DNA from: an uncultured Hungatella sp.
Lineage (GTDB): Bacteria > Bacillota > Clostridia > Lachnospirales > Lachnospiraceae
Direction: 5' to 3'
Assembly: GCA_959018155.1 (NCBI GenBank)
Contig: CAUEKH010000214.1
Coordinates: forward strand, 1-5,269
Length of the DNA stretch: 5,269 nt
This document shows, one piece after another, positions 1 to 5,269 of this stretch. The position numbers were made by a program, and so were the translations under genes. Under the pieces are notes generated by a model. It was not told the origin of the DNA and did not search any database. It was given only the letters and a program-made list of their open reading frames with translations. How positions within the stretch are numbered: position 1 is the stretch's first letter; each line of letters starts with the position of its first letter.

Positions 1-361
1 AAATAAACAGCAGCCCTTCCTTCAGCCCGGTCTGCTCGATTTTATCGTAAACAGACGCCACAATCTCACTCATGGTGTATTCCGTCACGCTGTATGATTT
101 TCCACCGTACTTCTTTTCCAGGATATAGGGAAGACCGATTGCGCTCTGCCTCGTGTGGTGGGTAATCGTATAGGCCACCAGCCCAATCCCGCATTCCCTG
201 GCAATCTGCTCCATAATCTGGGTTTTCCCGACTCCCGGCGGCCCGATTAGCAGCACCGGGCGCTGACGGACCGACGGAATCTCATAAGCCCCGTACCCGT
301 CCTTTAAAAGATACGCTTCTATCGTATTTTTAATCTCTTCCTTCGCTCGTTTTATGTTCAT
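1..361 (-). CDS. MoxR-type AAA+ ATPase, N-terminal 120 residues (runs off the left edge)
   Basis: Translation from the ATG at 361-359 gives 120 residues with no stop before the edge. A Walker A P-loop, GPPGVGKT, sits at residues 40-47 (K46 and T47 bind nucleotide phosphates and Mg). It is followed by the segment THHTRQSAIGLP (about 67-78). The visible part ends in GLLFI (116-120), which looks like the hydrophobic strand of Walker B, so the catalytic DE should lie just outside the window. The start is well supported: AGGAG at 369-373 stands 7 bases upstream. The gene begins inside the end of the VWA gene (32-base overlap, different frame), which suggests translational coupling. MoxR-type ATPases act in the cytoplasm with VWA-domain partners as ATP-driven, chaperone-like machines that remodel or mature proteins. 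The AAA+ assignment is firm; the MoxR subgroup rests partly on the VWA neighbour. The substrate is unknown. Confidence 0.9.
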   Translation of the reverse strand, partial: MNIKRAKEEIKNTIEAYLLKDGYGAYEIPSVRQRPVLLIGPPGVGKTQIMEQIARECGIGLVAYTITHHTRQSAIGLPYILEKKYGGKSYSVTEYTMSEIVASVYDKIEQTGLKEGLLFI

Positions 362-1682
362 TTACAATCTCCTCAATCTCTTCTTTTGTCAGCACAATCT
401 TCATCGCCCACGCCGGGACCGATAAATCCTCATACTGATCTTCTATAAAAATAAAGGCTGTGTCGTAGGAGGGCATTTTCACCGGATAAATCCCTTTTCC
501 ATCGGTAAAATAGAGCAGTCCCTTCAGCCGTTTAAATTTTCCCTGCCGCTTCAGCCCTTCCACATACTCAAATGCCGGCCGAAAATCCGTACCGCCCTGG
601 CCGGAAATCGTGAACATTTCCATATAACGTTCCATTTCCTCCCTGCTGGTCACCGTCACATCCGACCGGATTTTCTCATCACACTGGATAATGTGAATAT
701 TAATCTTGTGAAAATAACTCTCCGACTCACAGAGCACCGAATACGTCTCATTCAGGAACCGTCTCACCAGTTCGCCGGAACACGACATGGAGGTGTCAAT
801 CACGATGGCGAAATCTTCAATCCGGTAACTCTCCTTCGATTCCAGCGGCTCAATCAGAGGCATATTGCCGTACAGCGACAGCCCGTAGGTATAAAATACA
901 TAGTCAAAGGAGTCCAGATCCACCTCCATCTCCTCCCGCAGCACCGCAAATTTCCGGAGAAACTGCTTATAATCGTACCGTTCCCGGTTCTCAGCCCTCA
1001 CCTGCTCCAGAAGGTTTTTCGAGTCCTCCGCGTCCTTCTCCCCGAATGACTCCATTTCCGTCTGCATCTTCTCCCGGTTGTCCTGCCATTTGTTCTGCCT
1101 CTCCTGCCTGATTTTCGGATCCTCGTCCGCTCCCCAGTACTCATGATTATCCACATAGAATTCGGCAGCCATGCGCTCGTATTCCTCCGGCTTCAAGTTC
1201 ATTTCCTGAAGCGCGCGGTAAATCCCCTCCGCCGTAAATACTTCAAGCTTCTCCCGCAGTTTCGCGTACACCTCTCTCCGGTACGGCGACCGGTGACGGT
1301 AAACCGATTTTACGTAAAATTCATCGAGGATCGACTCCATGGCGATGTCACACGCTAAATTCCAGTATTCCACACCACGTTTTCCCCTCATATCCATGTG
1401 ATCGAAGATACAGTGGAACAGCATGTGCAAATACGCCCGGTTCACCAGAACCCGCCCCCGCTGATACATGCTCATCAGATGTTCCGGCTGATAGTAAATG
1501 AGAAACCCGTCGGTTCCCACCCCGCGTCCCGCCCTGTCCGCCTCAAATCCAAGGCCGGAGAGCGCCACGTCGAGATACCGGAAATTTAAATACAGTTCAT
1601 TTCTGGAGTTTGTCAGAATCTCATGGCAAATCTCCACCTCCGCCAGTTCGTCAAGCTGCTGCTGCCTTACCGGGTCTGTCAT
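330..1682 (-). CDS. VWA-like domain protein with N-terminal metallopeptidase-like (DUF2201-type) domain
   Basis: 450 residues, complete. Residues about 15-180 resemble the putative metallopeptidase domain found in DUF2201-type proteins: H86-M-L-F-H90-C-I-F-D-H95, then WNLACDIAMES at 107-117. In the classical HExxH motif the second position is the catalytic Glu; here it is Met87, so peptidase activity is doubtful although the histidines could still bind metal. Residues about 185-255 are charged and probably helical. The C-terminal VWA fold (about 288-435) has a complete-looking MIDAS: D296-T-S298-M-S300, T365 in GGTDF, and D394 in FTDG, which would coordinate a divalent metal and mediate protein binding. 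No signal peptide or membrane segment is seen, so it is cytoplasmic. Start: AGGTG at 1688-1692, 5 bases before the ATG. It lies 39 bases after the LRR gene and overlaps the AAA+ ATPase gene, its likely partner. Family placement is good; biochemical role is unproven. Confidence 0.88.
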   Translation of the reverse strand: MTDPVRQQQLDELAEVEICHEILTNSRNELYLNFRYLDVALSGLGFEADRAGRGVGTDGFLIYYQPEHLMSMYQRGRVLVNRAYLHMLFHCIFDHMDMRGKRGVEYWNLACDIAMESILDEFYVKSVYRHRSPYRREVYAKLREKLEVFTAEGIYRALQEMNLKPEEYERMAAEFYVDNHEYWGADEDPKIRQERQNKWQDNREKMQTEMESFGEKDAEDSKNLLEQVRAENRERYDYKQFLRKFAVLREEMEVDLDSFDYVFYTYGLSLYGNMPLIEPLESKESYRIEDFAIVIDTSMSCSGELVRRFLNETYSVLCESESYFHKINIHIIQCDEKIRSDVTVTSREEMERYMEMFTISGQGGTDFRPAFEYVEGLKRQGKFKRLKGLLYFTDGKGIYPVKMPSYDTAFIFIEDQYEDLSVPAWAMKIVLTKEEIEEIVNEHKTSEGRD

Positions 1683-1721
1683 TTTTTCACCTGCTTTCCT
1701 TCACGTGATAGAAGCGTCTGT

Positions 1722-2729
1722 TTATTCCAGAGAAAATGTCCTCTTCCTGGCAGAAAAACGCCTGTGTTTTAAGTCCATCAAATACCCGGTCAATTCCGTT
1801 TTTCCCGCCTGGCCGGTCACTTCTGTCAATCCATCAATCGCCTCTCTGGTATCGCCATACGTCTCTGCCAGCCACACAAAAAGTTCCTCTTCCCGGTTAT
1901 CCAGGGCCGCTTTAGCGGCTCCCTTCATATGTTCCCGCAAATATGCCTCATACGTTTCCCGGTACTGCGTTTTCAGCCCCAGAGGCTTCCAGAGCCGCCC
2001 CATCACAAGCATGGCCACCACCCGTTCCGGCTCCTGAACCAGAATATGCGGAAACAGCATATCGTACCTGGCAAACTGAAACTGAGTCTGCTCAAAACAG
2101 TATCGGTAACGGTGGCCGCAGCCGTGCATCTCCCTCATAATGATTCTGGCCGGCGTATTCTCCACCGACTCCTCAAACATTTCCGGAAATACCAGCTTTG
2201 CCTGTCCTTCCTCGCTGTAATAGTTGACATAAAGTTCCTGTCTCAATTCCGAAATCACTTCTTTAAAACACGATCTCCCGTGTCCCACAATCTGTATATC
2301 CAGCAATCGGACGCCGGTACAGCCGGTAAACACCCCCGAACCCACATCGGCAACAGAACTGTAACAGCGCACGGTCTTCAGTTCAAAACAGTTATAGAAT
2401 GCGTAATTCCCAATCTTTTTAATCGTGCCGGGCAGAATAATTTCCGTCAAATGGTCACAGCACGCCACCGGCGGGAGTTCCAGTTCCGACTGAGTATTTC
2501 CCGCTCCGTCATGGTGGACCGGAAGCGGATTTCCCTCAGAATCAGCCAGAAGAATATCACTCCCCGCCGCCGTAAGCATTTCCTTTCTGCCCCACCCTTC
2601 TGAAAATGCGTAGGGCGCCAGTTCTGTCACCGGCCTGCCATCTATTTTTTCCGGAATCTCAACCACGCCGTCATAGCTGCGGCAGCCGAGAATCCGTATC
2701 GCATCACCATTTATCTGATATAAAAACAT
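1722..2729 (-). CDS. Cytoplasmic leucine-rich-repeat (BspA/LRR_5-like) protein, first gene of the MoxR-VWA operon
   Basis: 335 residues from the preferred ATG at 2729-2727. An ATG three codons earlier (2738) is possible, but the AAGGCGG at 2740-2746 would then be 1 base away; it is 10 bases from the chosen ATG. LRR_5-type units: an N-terminal cap with PVTELAPYAFSE (33-44), then LTEIILPGTIKKIGNYAFYNC (split here as LTEIILPG and IKKIGNYAFYNC, 94-114) and LKTVRCYS to GVFTGC (117-137). A polar insert of about 45 residues (46-90) separates the cap from the later repeats. Residues about 142-335 are not LRR, look helical, and contain HGCGH (202-206) plus C211. BspA-like LRR proteins are often secreted, but this one has no signal peptide or membrane segment, so it is probably cytoplasmic. 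LRR folds usually bind proteins. As first gene ahead of the VWA and AAA+ genes it may be an adaptor or client of that machine; this is inference. Confidence 0.82.
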   Translation of the reverse strand: MFLYQINGDAIRILGCRSYDGVVEIPEKIDGRPVTELAPYAFSEGWGRKEMLTAAGSDILLADSEGNPLPVHHDGAGNTQSELELPPVACCDHLTEIILPGTIKKIGNYAFYNCFELKTVRCYSSVADVGSGVFTGCTGVRLLDIQIVGHGRSCFKEVISELRQELYVNYYSEEGQAKLVFPEMFEESVENTPARIIMREMHGCGHRYRYCFEQTQFQFARYDMLFPHILVQEPERVVAMLVMGRLWKPLGLKTQYRETYEAYLREHMKGAAKAALDNREEELFVWLAETYGDTREAIDGLTEVTGQAGKTELTGYLMDLKHRRFSARKRTFSLE

Positions 2730-2739
2730 AAAAAGCATC

Positions 2740-2746
2740 CCGCCTT
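2740..2746 (-). promoter_or_regulatory. Ribosome binding site that decides the LRR gene start
   Basis: AAGGCGG differs from the ideal AAGGAGG at one base. It is 10 bases from the ATG at 2729 and only 1 base from the ATG at 2738, so the shorter protein is favoured. The spacing is slightly long, and the 3' arm of the leader inverted repeat ends 4 bases upstream, so a leader structure could influence access to it. Confidence 0.6.
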
Positions 2747-2749
2747 TCT

Positions 2750-2828
2750 GTTATACAAACACCGGAATACCGCTGAAATGTAAATTCGGGAAAATCAGTC
2801 CGTTCAGGTTTCATTACATTTGTATAAC
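2750..2828 (-). repeat. Inverted repeat spanning the leader of the LRR-VWA-ATPase operon
   Basis: GTTATACAAA (minus strand, 2828-2819) is perfectly complementary to TTTGTATAAC (2759-2750), with 59 bases between the arms. The first arm starts about 5 bases after the -10 box, so it covers the predicted transcription start; the second arm ends just before the ribosome binding site. Nested inside, AAATGTAA (2821-2814) matches TTACATTT (2783-2776). Both stems can form together if the outer one is shortened to 7 pairs, leaving 19 bases (2775-2757) that contain a small CGG-TATT-CCG hairpin. It may be a leader RNA fold or a pair of operator sites. The repeat is seen directly; its function is inferred. 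Confidence 0.6.
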
Positions 2829-2833
2829 GGATA

Positions 2834-2862
2834 AATATAGCAGAAATCCCGGAGAAATGCAA
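2834..2862 (-). promoter_or_regulatory. Sigma-A type promoter with extended -10 for the LRR-VWA-ATPase operon
   Basis: On the minus strand the -35 candidate TTGCAT (2862-2857) and -10 TATATT (2839-2834, 5 of 6 to consensus) are 17 bases apart. TG with one base before the -10 (TGC, 2842-2840) gives an extended -10 that can compensate for the weak -35 (3 of 6). The start site is predicted near 2828-2826, giving a leader of about 98 bases before the LRR gene. It lies directly after the kinase terminator, as expected for an independent unit. Confidence 0.65.
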
Positions 2863-2886
2863 TGGAAAAAGAGAGGAAAAAAGCAG

Positions 2887-2915
2887 AAAAAACCGGGCCG
2901 CCTCCCGGCAGCCCG
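2887..2915 (-). terminator. Rho-independent terminator of the hybrid kinase gene
   Basis: On the minus strand CGGGCTGCC (2915-2907), a 4-base loop GGGA, and GGCGGCCCG (2902-2894) form a 9-pair GC-rich stem with one G-U pair. One base later comes TTTTTT (2892-2887), and a second run of six T at 2882-2877 follows. It is 66 bases after the kinase stop codon and just upstream of the next promoter, so it separates the two transcription units. Confidence 0.92.
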
Positions 2916-2981
2916 ATCTCATCATGACTCTGTACCCACTCACATTTTTCTCAGGAAAATAAAGAATCCTGTTTCGGAATC

Positions 2982-5269
2982 TTAAGATTTCTTTCCCCCT
3001 TCATCTGCTTCCAGTATCTTCGTCTTTATCATCTGATACAGCTGTTTAAAATCAACCGGTTTCGCCAAATGGCCGTTCATTCCGGCCTCATACGCCTTAA
3101 CCACGTCCTCATGGAATGCGTTTGCAGTCATGGCAATGATAGGAATAGTTTTTGCTCTGGGGTGATCGGAACCACGGATAATCTCCGTCGCCTGATATCC
3201 GTTCATAACCGGCATCTGGACATCCATCAGAATCAGGTCATAGCGGTCACCACTGGGCAGAAACATATCAATTGCCTCCTGTCCATTAGACGCACAGTCG
3301 GCTTCAATCTTCATCAGCCCCAACAGTTCCATTGCAATCTCACAGTTCAGTTCATTGTCCTCAACCAGCAGCACGCGGCGTCCCGTCATCTCCTGATCCT
3401 CAGGGATGAATTTCTGAGGGGCGAGAACCTTCTCTACTCCGGTTACCGACAGCAGGGTGTTATAAAGCGTGGAAGCGAAAATAGGCTTCGACAGGAACGC
3501 ATTTGCTCCCGCTTCACGGGCCGCCTGCTCAATGGGGCTCCAGTCATAGGCCGTGATAATAATAATTGTCGTATCCGGGCCTACGCATTCCCTCACCCTT
3601 CGGGTCACCTCTATGCCATTCATGTCAGGCATTCTCCAGTCAATCAGGCATACGTCAAAATCATTGCCGATTTTATGGGCGTCAACCACTTTCTCCACGC
3701 ATTCCGCGCCGCTTAAGACCCAGCACGCCACGATCCCCAGCTTCTCCAGCATCAGAGAAGTATGGAGGCAGCTGTCCCGATCATCATCTGCAATCAGGAC
3801 ACTTAACGCATCGATCGTCTCGGCACGGTGATGAAGCTGATTCATTTCCTCCGGAACGGAAAAATCGAGTTCAACGCTAAAGGTACTGCCTTTCCCCGGT
3901 TCACTATCGACCGCGATTGTCCCGCCCATCAGGGTAACGAGATTCTTGGTGATGGACATGCCAAGGCCGGTGCCTCCGTATTTCTGGCTGGTGGTGGCAT
4001 CCTCCTGCTCGAAAGGCAGGAATAAACGGTTCATAAATTCCTTATTCATCCCGATTCCGGTATCCTGGACTGTGAAACGGAAGCGTACCTGGTTATTCTT
4101 TTTCTGAAGCTGGCGGATTTCAAGGGTAATCGAACCGCCCTCCGGTGTAAATTTAAGGGAATTCGACAGTAAGTTGATCAGAATCTGATTCAGGCGGAGG
4201 GAATCTCCTATCAGTTCCGTCTCCGTAATATCCACCAATGGCATATGGAATTCCAGTTTTCGTTCCACTGCCTGAGGATATACGATGGAAGTGATAGATT
4301 CCGCCACATTTTCCAGGTTAAACCGTTCTTTTGCAATCGTCATCTTCCCTTCATCAATCTTGGACATGTCGAGGACATCATTAATGAGGGTCATCAGATG
4401 CTTGGAGGAATAGCCGATTTTTTCCAGACAGCCTTCCACCCGCTTGCGGTCGTCTATGTAGGCAGCGGCAATCGCTGTCATTCCGATAATGGCATTCATG
4501 GGAGTGCGGATTTCATGACTCATTCTGGAAAGGAAATTCTGTTTTGCCGTATTGGCGTTCTGGGCATTGATCAGGGCATCCTTTAATGTCTGCCTGATAC
4601 GCATTTCTTCAGACTGGTCGGAAATGGATATGATATAACGCGTCACCTTGTCGTGAACCATTTCCCGAAATACCTGAAGGCTTATCCAGTGCAGTTCCCC
4701 TGTTGGAAATTGCATACGCACACTGATGCTCTTCTCATTCTCAAATTCCTTTTTCCGAATAAATTCATCAAAGACAGGCTTTTCTTCCTCCACGATCCGG
4801 CTGCGGAGGCTTTCCATCTCTTTCGTGATCATGGTTCCATCTATCCCCAGCACGCGCTCACAGTTGGCGCTGACATACTCCAGGGAGTCCTGTTCCACGT
4901 TGAGAATAAAAAACACCTCATCCACATTGGTGGAAAGGATATCAAACAGCCGCTCCCGATAGCGGATCTCCCGGCTGTTCTTCTTCTCGCGCCAGAATAC
5001 AAACAGAAAATAGGCAGGCAGAAATATGGTAAGCAGGATGGCGGACACCGTCGCCTTCGCCGCCATGACTTTTGAGCCCTCTTCCAGGCTTTTAACCTTT
5101 TCGTCCGCGAATTCAATAATCGTCATCAGAGCTTCATTTACCGCATCGTATTTGGGATAAAGATGTTCTTCTATATATAAATAAGTATCCGACTCACTCA
5201 GAGGAAGAAGAATCGGAACGGCTTCATTCTGAGTCTCTTCCAGATCCCGCATGGCAGCCATCAGACGCT
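2982..5269 (-). CDS. Hybrid sensor histidine kinase with PAS and two receiver domains, N-terminus missing (runs off the right edge)
   Basis: Numbering is from the Met at 5261; the frame is open to the edge with two more codons (Arg-Leu), and no ribosome binding site is visible, so this Met is probably internal. Residues 1-68 are helical and polar, like the membrane-proximal part of an MCP-type four-helix sensor. One transmembrane helix spans about 70-90, followed by basic REKKNSR, which places the preceding part outside and implies an earlier membrane segment off the window. A PAS-like domain covers about 105-220. HisKA has SHEIRTP with phosphoacceptor H249. HATPase has N363/N367, DTGIG (400-404), FLPFE (414-418) and GGTGLG (429-434). 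REC1 (about 486-605) has D492-494, phosphoacceptor D541, T570 and K592. REC2 (about 628-750) has E634/D635, D680, T712 and K734. All key residues are present. No HPt domain is seen, so phosphotransfer must go through a separate protein or between the REC domains. Signal and output are unknown; no response regulator lies nearby in the window. Confidence 0.93.
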   Translation of the reverse strand, partial: RLMAAMRDLEETQNEAVPILLPLSESDTYLYIEEHLYPKYDAVNEALMTIIEFADEKVKSLEEGSKVMAAKATVSAILLTIFLPAYFLFVFWREKKNSREIRYRERLFDILSTNVDEVFFILNVEQDSLEYVSANCERVLGIDGTMITKEMESLRSRIVEEEKPVFDEFIRKKEFENEKSISVRMQFPTGELHWISLQVFREMVHDKVTRYIISISDQSEEMRIRQTLKDALINAQNANTAKQNFLSRMSHEIRTPMNAIIGMTAIAAAYIDDRKRVEGCLEKIGYSSKHLMTLINDVLDMSKIDEGKMTIAKERFNLENVAESITSIVYPQAVERKLEFHMPLVDITETELIGDSLRLNQILINLLSNSLKFTPEGGSITLEIRQLQKKNNQVRFRFTVQDTGIGMNKEFMNRLFLPFEQEDATTSQKYGGTGLGMSITKNLVTLMGGTIAVDSEPGKGSTFSVELDFSVPEEMNQLHHRAETIDALSVLIADDDRDSCLHTSLMLEKLGIVACWVLSGAECVEKVVDAHKIGNDFDVCLIDWRMPDMNGIEVTRRVRECVGPDTTIIIITAYDWSPIEQAAREAGANAFLSKPIFASTLYNTLLSVTGVEKVLAPQKFIPEDQEMTGRRVLLVEDNELNCEIAMELLGLMKIEADCASNGQEAIDMFLPSGDRYDLILMDVQMPVMNGYQATEIIRGSDHPRAKTIPIIAMTANAFHEDVVKAYEAGMNGHLAKPVDFKQLYQMIKTKILEADEGGKKS

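Noticed and set aside
1498..2603. Long plus-strand open frames (for example 1498-2037 and 1929-2603) and similar ones over the kinase gene.
   Set aside because: They lie opposite well-supported minus-strand genes with recognisable domains. Their translations show no domain and are rich in Arg, Ser, His and Pro as expected of antisense shadows.
2736..2738. The ATG at 2738 as start of the LRR gene.
   Set aside because: The ribosome binding site would be only 1 base away; the ATG at 2729 has usable spacing.
2704..2943. A 79-codon minus-strand frame in the intergenic region.
   Set aside because: It needs a GTG start without a ribosome binding site, runs through the terminator stem and the promoter, and overlaps the LRR start. 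Its sequence is not protein-like.
2962..2983. A hairpin at the kinase stop codon (AAGATTCC and GGATTCTT) as a first terminator.
   Set aside because: The stem is AT-rich with an internal T-T mismatch and is followed only by TATTTTCC. The strong terminator at 2887-2915 explains termination better.
4841..5116. A 91-codon minus-strand frame inside the kinase gene.
   Set aside because: It is an alternative frame of the kinase coding region, with Arg- and Cys-rich composition and no domain.
5259..5261. The ATG at 5261 as the true start of the hybrid kinase.
   Set aside because: The frame continues open to the window edge, no ribosome binding site is visible in the 8 bases present, and the membrane topology requires an upstream transmembrane or signal segment.

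Overview
The window looks like chromosome from a Gram-positive anaerobe of the Clostridia, most likely Lachnospiraceae. That is an inference from protein style, balanced base composition, strong AGGAG-type ribosome binding sites and the hybrid kinase architecture; no marker gene proves it. All four genes lie on the minus strand, so transcription runs from high to low coordinates. Both outermost genes are cut by the window edges.

Right half (2982-5269): the C-terminal 761 or so residues of a membrane-bound hybrid sensor histidine kinase, with the order extracytoplasmic helical segment, transmembrane helix, PAS, HisKA, HATPase, REC, REC. Its N-terminus is beyond the right edge. A strong intrinsic terminator (2887-2915) closes its transcription unit.

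Intergenic region (2730-2981): it holds that terminator and then, about 20 bases further on, an extended -10 promoter (2834-2862) facing the next genes. A leader of about 98 nucleotides follows. It carries a perfect 10-base inverted repeat, one arm at the predicted transcription start and the other just before the ribosome binding site, with a second 8-base inverted repeat nested inside.

Left half (2729 down to 1): a tight three-gene operon. It encodes (1) a leucine-rich-repeat protein without a signal peptide, (2) a VWA-like protein whose N-terminal metallopeptidase-like domain lacks the catalytic Glu of HExxH, and (3) the first 120 residues of a MoxR-type AAA+ ATPase that starts inside the VWA gene and runs off the left edge just as its Walker B strand begins. 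AAA+ ATPase plus VWA partner is a known chaperone-like pairing (the RavA-ViaA type is an analogy). The LRR protein as a third, cytoplasmic, possibly substrate-recognising member is the most interesting idea in the window. The substrate and physiological role cannot be read from sequence.

No tRNA, rRNA, CRISPR array, insertion sequence or attachment site was seen.
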